From the NCBI GenBank assembly GCA_900769545.1, contig CAAGGZ010000067.1, positions 1 to 29,408 of the forward strand: a stretch of 29,408 nucleotides of DNA. Reading direction: 5' to 3'. Made by a program: the position numbers and the translations under genes. Source of the DNA: Clostridia bacterium (lineage in GTDB: Bacteria > Bacillota > Clostridia > Christensenellales > Borkfalkiaceae). Shown one piece after another: positions 5,875 through 13,573 of the stretch (position 1 is its first letter; the number at the start of each line of letters is the position of its first letter). Below the pieces are notes generated by a model. That model had not been told where the DNA came from, did not search any database, and saw nothing but the letters and a program-made list of their open reading frames with translations.

Positions 5875-8800
5875 ATGAAAAAAATAAGGAAAGTAATTTT
5901 AGCGGTTTTATTTTGCGTGATGTCTGTTTGCGGCGTTGCGGGCTTTTCGGCTTGTAGCAAAGAGGACATTCAAGAGCTTGCAGGTTCGGCGCAGACTACT
6001 TTATCGGTTCCGACGGGACTCCGTATTGAAAGTGGATGCCTCGCTTGGAATCCGGTGGAATACGCTTCTCAATATACCGTAAGTATTGACGGTAGGGAAT
6101 ATTTTTCTCAGGATTATAAATATCCTTTAACGGATATTGCCGATGGGGAACACGTTTTTAAGGTCAAAGCGAATGGCGACGGTATCTTATATTTATCTTC
6201 TGCATTTTCGGATGAATATCTGGAAACGATTGTTGAAGGAGCAAAAGCTTCAACGGGATATTACGGTCAGTTTGATGAATTGACAAAAGAAGAATCGTTT
6301 TTAGGATATGGTTTTGACGTTATCAATTCGGCGGTGTTTAGCGATAAATACGTGAAAACAAGTTTTCCTATTTTTGATACGGATGAGTTGATGAATCTTC
6401 GCTTGTTGAAAGTGGATTCTAAGCAATCTCAAATGATGGAAATTAAGAGTAGCAGCATGGATAGTTTTATGCAACAATGGAATGCCGCGGCTAACGTTAA
6501 TGTAGGTTGGAATACCGGTTGGGTTGGCGGCAGCGTCGACGTGGACGTGAAATATTCGGGCGGTGTTGAAAATGCAAAATCGAAATATTTCCATTGTATT
6601 TCTTTTTATAATCAGAAATTTTATATTGTCATGCAAGGTGATATAAATACATATAAAAGCATTTTGAGCGAAGGCTTTTTGAATGATTTATATTCTTCGG
6701 ATATGACGGCTGCTCAGTTATTCGATAGATATGGTACGCACTTTATTACGAGCGCGGTAATGGGCGGAAAAATCAATTCCTATTATCTGTATTCCAGTGA
6801 GCAGGAAAAGTCTTACCATAATATTAGCGAAAAAGTTTCCGAGGAGGTAACGGCTTATGCGGCGAATGTAAACGTTGATATTAGCGGTGGGTATAGAAAT
6901 GAAGCTCGCTCGGAAAACATAGACATTAAAAACACTTTGGAAGTTATCGGCGGCGGTGATTTCGGTATGCGTTCGGACGCGGATATAGCGGCGAATTATG
7001 CAGCGTGGGAAAAATCTCTTGATGACCATGCTTCCTTGATGGGTATTAAAGATACAGGTTCTTTGGTTCCTCTTTGGGAATTGGTGGACGCGTCGTTGGA
7101 TACCAATACATACACTTGGACGGATGAGAACGGGGTTCTTCAGACGGGGTCGCGCGCGCAGGAATTGCAAGGGTATTTCAGAAAATACGGCTTAGAAGCC
7201 TATAACGGATTGATGAAATCCTCGGGACTTCCCGAAATCGAAGTGCCAGAAAGCATTGATTCTATTATGGTGAATAATCAAGAATCGGTAAATGGCGAAT
7301 ATGAAGTATTTGCCGGAACATTGAACGATATATCTTTCCATGTAAATCCCGAAACTGCCGTTGGTTTTGAAAAAACGGTTGCGTTGGGAACGAATACAGC
7401 ATTTGCGCGTATTGACAATAAAACGGGATTGGCGTTAGAGGTAGACGTTAATTGTCCGCATAACACCGTGTTGCAGCTGATACTTTCTTGCGGTGGCGTT
7501 AGAGAAACGATTAACGTCCGAGTAGTAAAGCGTTATACGGTTACTTTTGAAAGTAATGGCGGCAGTTCAGTGGATTCTATTTTTGAAGTGACGCACGGGC
7601 AGCAAATTGATGAGCCTACACAACCTATTAAGAACGGATATATATTTAAAGGATGGTATTTGGATCCAAATTTTGCCGATGAAACCAAATATGAATTTGG
7701 ACGCCAAGCTATCGTTGATAATACGACTTTATATGCGAAGTGGGAAAAGTTTGTGCCTTCTATTACCTTTATTCATAATGTTGATGGTTGCGATTTGTTG
7801 AAGGATTCTGTTGAGTATGGCAGCGTATATCAAGCGCCTTCCATTAGCTTGGAAGGATATAATTTGATTGGATTTTACAGCAATCAAAATATGTCGATGG
7901 AATTTGATTTCACAAAACAAATTAAAGAAAATATAACGATTTATGTAAAATGGGAAGCAAAATCTTATAAGGTTACTTTCCAAAGCAACGGTGGTAGCGC
8001 GATTGACGCTCAAACGGTTTATTATAATGATAAGGTGATAAAACCCACGGATCCTACGAGAAGTAAGTACGTGTTTATGGGTTGGTATAAAGATTCTGCT
8101 TGTACCGATTATTTTGATTTCCAACAAGACGTTGTTGACGGAAATATGACGTTATATGCGTTATGGGGCAAAGATAATATCGATATTCAATTCCAAACAA
8201 ACGGTGGAACGGCTGTTGACGCCAGAAGAATCGAAGCGGGAGATTCTCTTGGGGAGCTTCCCGTAACGAAAAAGGAATATTATATTTTTGAGGGTTGGTA
8301 TTCTAACAGTGGAAGTAAAGTTACAGAAGAAACGGTTTTTGATACAAGCTGTACCTTGTATGCAAAATGGTCGTTAAAAGTATATGAAATTGTATACGAA
8401 AGCAACGACGGCGGATTAAGTGGTTCGTATACTACGTTGTATTCTTTGGGAGATACGGTTACTTTTGCGACGACGGATAAAGAATATTATACCTTTGGCG
8501 GTTGGTATTTGGATGAAGATTTTACGCAAAAAGCAAGGGAAAGCACATTAAAAACAAATCCCCAAGACGTTGTTTTGTATGCGAAATGGGAATTGCAAGA
8601 ATATACCATTACGTATAACTTTAACGGCGGTACGGTAACGGATTCCAATTATACCAGCTATTACGTGTATGGGCAGACCATCGTCCTTCCGGGAGTTAGA
8701 TACGAGTATAGAACATTTGACGGTTGGTATGAAGATTCTGCGTGTACGGTTGCTGTCAATGTAAATGCCTTAAGTAGGAATCCTCGCAATCTCACTTTAT

Positions 8801-9480
8801 ACGCAAAGTGGCTTAGAAATAGCGTAACGGTTACGTTTAATAGTAACGGTGGCACGGCAGTTTCTTCAAGAACGCTTTACGCGGGCGATTCGCTTACATT
8901 GCCAAACAGCACGCAACATTTGTATAACTTAGCAAGTTGGAGCTTTGAGGGGGCGAATTATTCAGCAAATACAACTATTATTGTTAAAAAGGATATGAAT
9001 TTTGTTGCTCAGTGGCAAAGAAAAGCGTCAATTTCTGGTACTTATAATAGATCGTGGAGATTGACTTCAGGTGAGCATTATTGGATTTCCGATGATGATG
9101 GAGTAAATGCAAAACGCGGTATGAGGGATGATATTACCTTGGCTACTTATTTGGGGGCAACGGTAGAAACATTACGCGCGGCTGGGTTTACAACATTAAC
9201 GTGCCAAATTCAGTTGGCGATAAGTGAAAGAGACGATGGTTATCAGGAAATGTATATTTCCAATGATTGGAGTAAGGCGCCAGGGGTTCACCTTTGGGGG
9301 GTAAGCGATATAGAACATGGTCCCGGTTATACGGAAGGGGCAGTCGGGTATTATAATTTTACTGCAACTTTAAACCTTGCGGATTGTGGAGAAATATTAT
9401 ATTTTACCTATGAAGCGTGGGGTGATTGGTATGATTCTTGGTATAACGAAGGTCTTTATGTAGTATTTAAAGTAAGTTAA
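5875..9480 (+). CDS. MACPF-domain lipoprotein with seven InlB-type repeats
   Basis: A 1201-residue surface lipoprotein. Residues 1-26 are a signal peptide with lipobox FSAC (Cys27). Residues about 43-112 form a fibronectin-III-like domain (VPTGLRIESGCLAWNPVEYA...YTVSIDG). Residues about 125-420 carry a MACPF/perforin-like fold. LFDRYGTHFITSAVMGG holds the MACPF signature YGTHF (286-290); the flanking SSEQEKSYHNISEKVSEE and NVNVDISGGY segments could be membrane-inserting helix clusters; VIGGGDF (357-363) and VPLWELVD (398-405) match the domain's usual end. About 450-552 is Ig-like. Seven InlB/Listeria-Bacteroides repeats (about 554-1053) each have a SNGG-type start, GWY centre and LYAKW-type end. 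Residues 1055-1201 form an aromatic, unassigned domain. Pore formation or target-cell attachment is inferred from family knowledge. The TTGACA/TATAAT promoter is probably repressed by the divergent XRE protein. Confidence 0.9.
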   Translation: MKKIRKVILAVLFCVMSVCGVAGFSACSKEDIQELAGSAQTTLSVPTGLRIESGCLAWNPVEYASQYTVSIDGREYFSQDYKYPLTDIADGEHVFKVKANGDGILYLSSAFSDEYLETIVEGAKASTGYYGQFDELTKEESFLGYGFDVINSAVFSDKYVKTSFPIFDTDELMNLRLLKVDSKQSQMMEIKSSSMDSFMQQWNAAANVNVGWNTGWVGGSVDVDVKYSGGVENAKSKYFHCISFYNQKFYIVMQGDINTYKSILSEGFLNDLYSSDMTAAQLFDRYGTHFITSAVMGGKINSYYLYSSEQEKSYHNISEKVSEEVTAYAANVNVDISGGYRNEARSENIDIKNTLEVIGGGDFGMRSDADIAANYAAWEKSLDDHASLMGIKDTGSLVPLWELVDASLDTNTYTWTDENGVLQTGSRAQELQGYFRKYGLEAYNGLMKSSGLPEIEVPESIDSIMVNNQESVNGEYEVFAGTLNDISFHVNPETAVGFEKTVALGTNTAFARIDNKTGLALEVDVNCPHNTVLQLILSCGGVRETINVRVVKRYTVTFESNGGSSVDSIFEVTHGQQIDEPTQPIKNGYIFKGWYLDPNFADETKYEFGRQAIVDNTTLYAKWEKFVPSITFIHNVDGCDLLKDSVEYGSVYQAPSISLEGYNLIGFYSNQNMSMEFDFTKQIKENITIYVKWEAKSYKVTFQSNGGSAIDAQTVYYNDKVIKPTDPTRSKYVFMGWYKDSACTDYFDFQQDVVDGNMTLYALWGKDNIDIQFQTNGGTAVDARRIEAGDSLGELPVTKKEYYIFEGWYSNSGSKVTEETVFDTSCTLYAKWSLKVYEIVYESNDGGLSGSYTTLYSLGDTVTFATTDKEYYTFGGWYLDEDFTQKARESTLKTNPQDVVLYAKWELQEYTITYNFNGGTVTDSNYTSYYVYGQTIVLPGVRYEYRTFDGWYEDSACTVAVNVNALSRNPRNLTLYAKWLRNSVTVTFNSNGGTAVSSRTLYAGDSLTLPNSTQHLYNLASWSFEGANYSANTTIIVKKDMNFVAQWQRKASISGTYNRSWRLTSGEHYWISDDDGVNAKRGMRDDITLATYLGATVETLRAAGFTTLTCQIQLAISERDDGYQEMYISNDWSKAPGVHLWGVSDIEHGPGYTEGAVGYYNFTATLNLADCGEILYFTYEAWGDWYDSWYNEGLYVVFKVS
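7534..9033 (+). repeat. Seven tandem InlB B-type (Listeria-Bacteroides) coding repeats
   Basis: Seven units of roughly 65-75 codons, each with a VTF-x-SNGG-like opening, a GWY (or GFY/SWS) centre and a closing LYAKW, IYVKW, LYALW or VAQW. They have diverged at the DNA level, so no long identical tracts remain. In other proteins this repeat makes an elongated ubiquitin-like stalk that holds the N-terminal domain away from, or linked to, a surface. Confidence 0.85.
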
Positions 9481-9487
9481 AGGATGT

Positions 9488-9520
9488 GCCGCGGCGAGAA
9501 AATTCTCGCCGCGGCTTTTT
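9488..9520 (+). terminator. 28-bp palindrome copy 3, terminator
   Basis: A perfect 13-bp-arm palindrome (9488-9515), identical to the one at 5515-5542 and followed by T5. It lies 8 bp after the MACPF stop codon and is a good intrinsic terminator. Confidence 0.88.
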
Positions 9521-9583
9521 ATGCTCCTTGAAATAAAATTCCCTAAATTTTCTAAAAAATATTTATTTTTGGCGTAAAATAAG

Positions 9584-9612
9584 TTGCAAACGCTTGTCCT
9601 TTGTGTTAAAAT
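9584..9612 (+). promoter_or_regulatory. Promoter of the rpsB-tsf operon
   Basis: TTGCAA (9584-9589), 17 bp, TAAAAT (9607-9612), with an extended -10 (TGT directly before it). Transcription would start near 9619. Confidence 0.75.
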
Positions 9613-9618
9613 AGTAAG

Positions 9619-9729
9619 GCTGAAAATTCACACTCGCTCATTGTGCGCAATCCGTGTCCGTAAAATCTTTTAATGCGGACGTCATTGCGAGCCAACACAA
9701 CGCGAGGAGGTAAAACGGAGGTTTGAATT
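9619..9729 (+). promoter_or_regulatory. Structured 5' leader of rpsB
   Basis: About 110 nt between the predicted start of transcription and rpsB. It contains ATTG-TGCG-CAAT (9640-9651) and a longer stem, GTCCGTAAAA / TTTTA-bulge-CGGAC (9656-9680). A GCGAGGAGG stretch follows before the true ribosome binding site GGAGG near 9717. Ribosomal protein S2 is autoregulated through its leader in several bacteria; whether that holds here is inference. Confidence 0.4.
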
Positions 9730-10503
9730 ATGGCAGTTATTACTATGAAGCAGCTCTTGGAAGCAGGCGTTCACTTCGGTCATCAGACGAGAAAGTGGAA
9801 CCCCAAAATGAAGAAGTACATCTTCGCAGCAAGAAATGATATTCACATCATCGACTTGCAGCTCACCGCGCAGCTTATCGAAGAAGCGTACACGTTCGTT
9901 TGCGAAAGCGTTAAAGAAGGTAAGACCGTTCTTTTCGTTGGTACGAAGAAACAGGCTCAGGACGCTATTAAAGAAGAAGCAGAACGTTGCGGTCAGTATT
10001 ATGTAAACAGTAGATGGCTTGGCGGTTGCTTGACGAACTTCAAGACGATGAGAAGTCGTGTTGAAAGATTGGAAAAGCTCGAAGCTATGGAAGCTAACGG
10101 CGATTTCGAACATTTGCCTAAGAAAGAAGTTATGCTTCTTAAGAAAGAAATGGGCAAATTGCAGGCTAACCTTGGCGGTATCAAAACCATGAAGGGTATG
10201 CCCGGCGTTATGTTCGTTGTTGACCCCCACAATGAAGACATCGCTATCAAAGAAGCAAAGAAGCTCGGCATCAAAATCGTTGCTATCACCGATACCAACT
10301 GTGATCCCGATGAAATCGATTACGTTATCCCCGGTAACGACGACGCTATTCGCGCTATCAAATTGATCGCTTCTGTAATCGCTAACGCAGTTATCGAAGC
10401 AAATCAGGGCGCTGAAGCGCTTGTTGCTGCTGCTCCTGCTGCTGAAGCAGTAGAAGAAGCTCCTGCTTCTATCGAAGAAGTAGTTGCTGCTGAAGAAGCG
10501 TAA
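9730..10503 (+). CDS. rpsB: 30S ribosomal protein S2
   Basis: 257 residues, the usual length plus an acidic Ala/Glu-rich tail (about 228-257) seen in some clostridial S2 proteins. The family signature is complete: MKQLLEAGVHFGHQTRKWNPKMKKYIF at the start, NSRWLGGCLTNFKTM, and GVMFVVDPHNEDIAIKEAKKLGI with the late ITDTNCDPD and VIPGNDDAIRAI motifs. S2 is added late in 30S assembly and helps hold S1-type factors and the mRNA at the platform. GGAGG precedes the ATG. It is the first gene of the rpsB-tsf unit. Codon use is strongly biased, as expected for a highly expressed gene. Confidence 0.98.
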   Translation: MAVITMKQLLEAGVHFGHQTRKWNPKMKKYIFAARNDIHIIDLQLTAQLIEEAYTFVCESVKEGKTVLFVGTKKQAQDAIKEEAERCGQYYVNSRWLGGCLTNFKTMRSRVERLEKLEAMEANGDFEHLPKKEVMLLKKEMGKLQANLGGIKTMKGMPGVMFVVDPHNEDIAIKEAKKLGIKIVAITDTNCDPDEIDYVIPGNDDAIRAIKLIASVIANAVIEANQGAEALVAAAPAAEAVEEAPASIEEVVAAEEA

Positions 10504-10515
10504 GCTAAACGACTG

Positions 10516-10543
10516 TCGGCGCTTTTGAATAAAAAAGCGCCGA
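10516..10543 (+). terminator. rpsB-tsf intergenic hairpin (partial terminator or processing site)
   Basis: TCGGCGCTTTT / AAAAGCGCCGA, a strong stem after the rpsB stop with no following T run. It probably stabilises the rpsB 3' end or attenuates read-through into tsf rather than ending transcription fully. Confidence 0.55.
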
Positions 10544-10592
10544 ACTAAATTTAAGAAAAATTATCGATATATAATATAAGGAGAATACAATT

Positions 10593-11483
10593 ATGGCATT
10601 TACCGCAAAAGACGTAATGGCGCTTCGTGAAAAGACTGGCGCAGGCGTAATGGACTGTAAGAAAGCTCTTACGGACGCTGACGGCGATATGACTAAGGCA
10701 GCAGACCTTTTGAGAGAAAGAGGTATTGCAAAGGCTGAAAAGAAAGCTTCCCGTATTGCTGCAGAAGGTATCGTTGCTTGTCACATTGAAGGCAAGACGG
10801 GCGTTTTGATTGAAATTAACTGTGAATCCGACTTCGTTGCAAAGAACCCTCAGTTCGCCGAAATTGCAAACGAAGCTGCAAAAGTTATCATTAAGGAAAA
10901 TCCTGCTGACGTAGAAGCTTTGCTTGCTTGCAAGTTGGGTGATTCCACGGTAGAAGAATACCTTAAAGGTAAAATTGCTATCATCGGCGAAAAGATCGCT
11001 ATTAGAAGATTTGCTAAATACACGACCGAAGGTTTCTTGGAAAGCTATATTCACCTCGGTGGTAAGCTCGGCGTTATTTTGGATATGGCTGGTGACGCTA
11101 CGGACGCAGCGAAAGAAATCGCTCACGACGTAACGTTGCAGATTGCATTCACGAAGCCCGCTTATCTTACGAAGGAAGAAGTTTCCGCAGATACCCTTGA
11201 AAAAGAAAAGGAAGTGCTTAAGCAGCAGGCTATCAACGAAGGTAAGCCTGAAGCAATCGCAGAAAAGATGGTTATGGGTAGAATTAAGAAGTTCTACGAA
11301 GAAAACTGTCTTATCGAACAGGCGTTCATTAAGGACGACTCCAAGAAGATTGCTGATTTGCTTAAAGCAGGCAACGTAAGCATCAACGGCTTTAAATTCT
11401 TCGTTATGGGCGAAGGTCTTGAAAAGAAGAGTGAAGACCTCAGCGAAGAAGTTGCAAAGCAGGTTGCTGCTATGAAGCAGTAA
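10593..11483 (+). CDS. tsf: Translation elongation factor Ts
   Basis: 296 residues, a normal full-length EF-Ts. The N-terminal UBA-like module (VMALREKTGAGVMDCKKALTDADGDMTKAADLLRERG) is followed by the core with VACHIEGKTGVLIEINCESDFVAKNPQF, HLGGKLGVILDM and DVTLQIAFTKPAYLTKEEV. The coiled-coil and C-terminal module (IKKFYEENCLIEQAFIKDD) is complete. EF-Ts recycles EF-Tu by promoting GDP release. AAGGAG at 10578-10583 sets the start. It follows rpsB as in nearly all bacteria and ends before a run of hairpins and a terminator. Confidence 0.98.
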   Translation: MAFTAKDVMALREKTGAGVMDCKKALTDADGDMTKAADLLRERGIAKAEKKASRIAAEGIVACHIEGKTGVLIEINCESDFVAKNPQFAEIANEAAKVIIKENPADVEALLACKLGDSTVEEYLKGKIAIIGEKIAIRRFAKYTTEGFLESYIHLGGKLGVILDMAGDATDAAKEIAHDVTLQIAFTKPAYLTKEEVSADTLEKEKEVLKQQAINEGKPEAIAEKMVMGRIKKFYEENCLIEQAFIKDDSKKIADLLKAGNVSINGFKFFVMGEGLEKKSEDLSEEVAKQVAAMKQ

Positions 11484-11542
11484 GCAACGTTCAAGTTGCC
11501 ATTTGACTTTTCTATCAAATCTGCTTAGGTGCTACGACTAAG
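11484..11542 (+). other. Hairpin series in the tsf 3' untranslated region
   Basis: Three consecutive small stem-loops follow the tsf stop: GCAAC/GTTGC (11484-11499), ATTTGA/TCAAAT (11501-11520) and CTTAG/CTAAG (11524-11542). The terminator at 11574 comes next. They may form a structured 3' end or a small RNA. The 307-bp gap to the next gene otherwise holds only the terminator, a GGGGCAGGTA motif (about 11651) and the promoter at 11727. Confidence 0.45.
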
Positions 11543-11573
11543 TTTGTATCAGGTAGAGAAAAGAAAGATAAAT

Positions 11574-11606
11574 GTGGGTGCCCATTGCGGCACCCATTAT
11601 TTTTTG
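11574..11606 (+). terminator. Intrinsic terminator of rpsB-tsf
   Basis: GGGTGCC (11576-11582), loop CATTGC, GGCACCC (11589-11595), then ATTATTTTTTG. Confidence 0.88.
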
Positions 11607-11726
11607 CGGTACCATGTCCGCGATGAACGGTATATTTTTAAAACTGCATAGGGGCAGGTACGAGATGAAATTGTAACATATGGCTTGAAAACAATGTGAA
11701 AAGATTAAAAAATCTATAAAAGAAAT

Positions 11727-11755
11727 TTGACCTTTTATTTAGATTGTGCTATAAT
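11727..11755 (+). promoter_or_regulatory. Promoter of the LRR protein gene
   Basis: TTGACC (11727-11732), 17 bp, TATAAT (11750-11755), with TGC forming an extended -10. Confidence 0.85.
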
Positions 11756-11790
11756 AAATTTGTTTGAATATACTTAAGGAGATAATATTC

Positions 11791-12663
11791 ATGAGTAAAT
11801 TTAATGATTTGGTAGAAAAAATTAAAAAAGCATTTTCGGAAAAAAAGTGGCTGAAGTGGGCATCGCTTGGCGTTGCACTCGTTTTAGTTGGCGGTATTAT
11901 AATTTGTTCTCTTACAATGTGTAAAAAGGACGAGGCGAGCGGTTCGAGCGTGAATTCGTCCAATAACAGTTCTGTAGTGTCGGGAAGCATTGATGGCTCG
12001 CAGGGTGGTGATAGTATTGTCAATGATTCTTCGGCAAGTGCTGAAGATAGTGTGTCTGCAGGAGACAGTAGCGTAGTGGGAGGCGCTTCTGAGGAAAGTT
12101 CTTCTGACGGACATGACCACAGTCATGATCACGGGTCTTCAAGCGATGATAATTCGTCGGGGACGTCTAAACCAGAAACTGAGGTGTATGACTTTATTTA
12201 TGAGGTTAGTAATAATGGCAACTATTTGATTGTTGTAGGGGTAGATAGTAGCACTGTAAAAAACTTGGAAATTCCTGCAATAGGGATGAATCCAGAGACG
12301 GGTGCGATGTTGCCTGTAAGGGAGATAGCAGAATACGCATTTTACGGTATGGAATCTCTGAGAATGGTGACGATGCAGAATATATCTAAAATAGGAAAAG
12401 CTGCATTTGGTGCATGCTCTAATTTGCATACAGTAAAATTTTCTCAAAGCCTTTATTTTATTGATGTTTCGGTGTTCGAAAATTGTGATAAATTGAAGAA
12501 TGCTTTCTTTGCGGATCCGAATAATTGGTACTATGTGGTATCCGAAGACGCTCAATCTGGGCAAGCATTAGCCGCTACTATATTGTCCAATTCATCTTCT
12601 GCAGCGAATTATTTAGCGGGCAGGATAGATGGTTTTAATAAATGGAAAAAAATTGAAAAATAA
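11791..12663 (+). CDS. Membrane-anchored leucine-rich repeat protein with Ser-rich, His-rich linker
   Basis: 290 residues from the ATG at 11791 (AAGGAG ten bases upstream; the in-frame TTG at 11764 lies before the ribosome binding site). A short basic cytoplasmic end is followed by one membrane helix (about 23-43, WASLGVALVLVGGIIICSL). Residues 47-135 are a low-complexity Ser/Asp/Gly linker containing DGHDHSHDHG, a possible metal-binding patch. From about 145 comes a BspA/LRR_5-type domain: EIPAIG, VREIAEYAFYGMESLRMVTM, ISKIGKAAFGACSNLHTVKF and ISVFENCDKL-like repeats, ending in a short helix. It is an extracellular, membrane-tethered binding protein. It interrupts the usual rpsB-tsf-pyrH order but has its own promoter and terminator, so it is an inserted independent unit. 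Confidence 0.85.
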   Translation: MSKFNDLVEKIKKAFSEKKWLKWASLGVALVLVGGIIICSLTMCKKDEASGSSVNSSNNSSVVSGSIDGSQGGDSIVNDSSASAEDSVSAGDSSVVGGASEESSSDGHDHSHDHGSSSDDNSSGTSKPETEVYDFIYEVSNNGNYLIVVGVDSSTVKNLEIPAIGMNPETGAMLPVREIAEYAFYGMESLRMVTMQNISKIGKAAFGACSNLHTVKFSQSLYFIDVSVFENCDKLKNAFFADPNNWYYVVSEDAQSGQALAATILSNSSSAANYLAGRIDGFNKWKKIEK

Positions 12664-12673
12664 TTTTTAATTT

Positions 12674-12711
12674 AAAGAAACGGAGTTTTTACTCCGTTTC
12701 TTTTCTTTTTT
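12674..12711 (+). terminator. Intrinsic terminator of the LRR gene
   Basis: AAGAAACGGAGT / ACTCCGTTTCTT with a TTTT loop, followed by TTCTTTTTT. Confidence 0.9.
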
Positions 12712-12763
12712 GACAAATTTCTTTGAAATTTCATAGACTTTTTTTGCTTTTTGTATAGCTTTC

Positions 12764-12793
12764 TTGAAAGAAATATGTTATAATGATTATAAT
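12764..12793 (+). promoter_or_regulatory. Promoter of the pyrH-rseP operon
   Basis: TTGAAA (12764-12769), 18 bp, TATAAT (12788-12793). A second TATAAT at 12779-12784 lacks a matching -35. Confidence 0.65.
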
Positions 12794-12823
12794 GGATAAA
12801 AAATGTTCCAATGGAGGAAAATT

Positions 12824-13531
12824 ATGGAGCCTAAATACAAAAGAGTTTTGCTGAAACTTTCGGGGGAAGCACTCGCAGGAGACCAACATTTTGGTTTGAA
12901 TCATGACGTGATTGCTCCTGTAGTTGATCAGATTGTGGAAATTCACAATATGGGCGTGCAGGTTGGTTTGGTTATCGGCGGCGGCAATTTCTGGCGTGGA
13001 CGTCAAGGTACGAATATGGACCGTACAACGGCAGACCATATGGGTATGCTCGCTACGGTTATGAACTCTCTTGCGATGATGGACGCGATTGAACAGCGTG
13101 GCGTGCCTGTTCGTGTGCAGACTGCCCTTGATATGGTTTCTTTGGCGGAGCCTTTCATCCTGCGCAAAGCGCTTCGTCATTTCGAGATGGGCAGAATTGT
13201 AATATTTGCTTGCGGCACGGGGAACCCCTATTGCTCGACGGATACGGCGGCGGCGCTCCGAGCTTGCGAAATCGACGCGGATATTTTGCTGATGGCAAAA
13301 AATGTGGACGGTATTTATGATTCCGACCCGAAAACCAATCCTTTGGCAAAGAAATATGACAATCTTAAATATGCGGACATTATCAACCGCGGTTTGAAGG
13401 TAATCGACTTCACGGCGGCGACCATATGTATGGAAAACAATGTTCCCACGTTGGCGTTTGGGCTCAATGAAGAAAAATCCATTGTTCGCGCAATCTGCGG
13501 CGAGGAATTGGGAACAATTATCAGCGTTTAA
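12824..13531 (+). CDS. pyrH: UMP kinase
   Basis: 235 residues from the ATG at 12824, with GGAGG at 12813-12817; an in-frame start at 12803 precedes this site and is rejected. Bacterial UMP kinase belongs to the amino acid kinase fold and makes UDP from UMP and ATP. KRVLLKLSGEALAG, GLVIGGGNFWRGR, MGMLATVMNSLAMMDA, the GTGNPYCSTDTAAALRA nucleotide segment and KNVDGIYDSDP are all present, and the length is normal. In this clade the enzyme is usually a hexamer activated by GTP and inhibited by UTP. It is the first gene of the pyrH-frr-uppS-cdsA-dxr-rseP series. Confidence 0.97.
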   Translation: MEPKYKRVLLKLSGEALAGDQHFGLNHDVIAPVVDQIVEIHNMGVQVGLVIGGGNFWRGRQGTNMDRTTADHMGMLATVMNSLAMMDAIEQRGVPVRVQTALDMVSLAEPFILRKALRHFEMGRIVIFACGTGNPYCSTDTAAALRACEIDADILLMAKNVDGIYDSDPKTNPLAKKYDNLKYADIINRGLKVIDFTAATICMENNVPTLAFGLNEEKSIVRAICGEELGTIISV

Positions 13532-13573
13532 TGCTTTTTACGTTTATAAATAAAAAAATAGGAGAATAAGAAT

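Noticed and set aside
10570..10575. TATAAT box just before tsf
   Set aside because: No -35 element at suitable spacing; tsf is best explained by read-through from the rpsB promoter.
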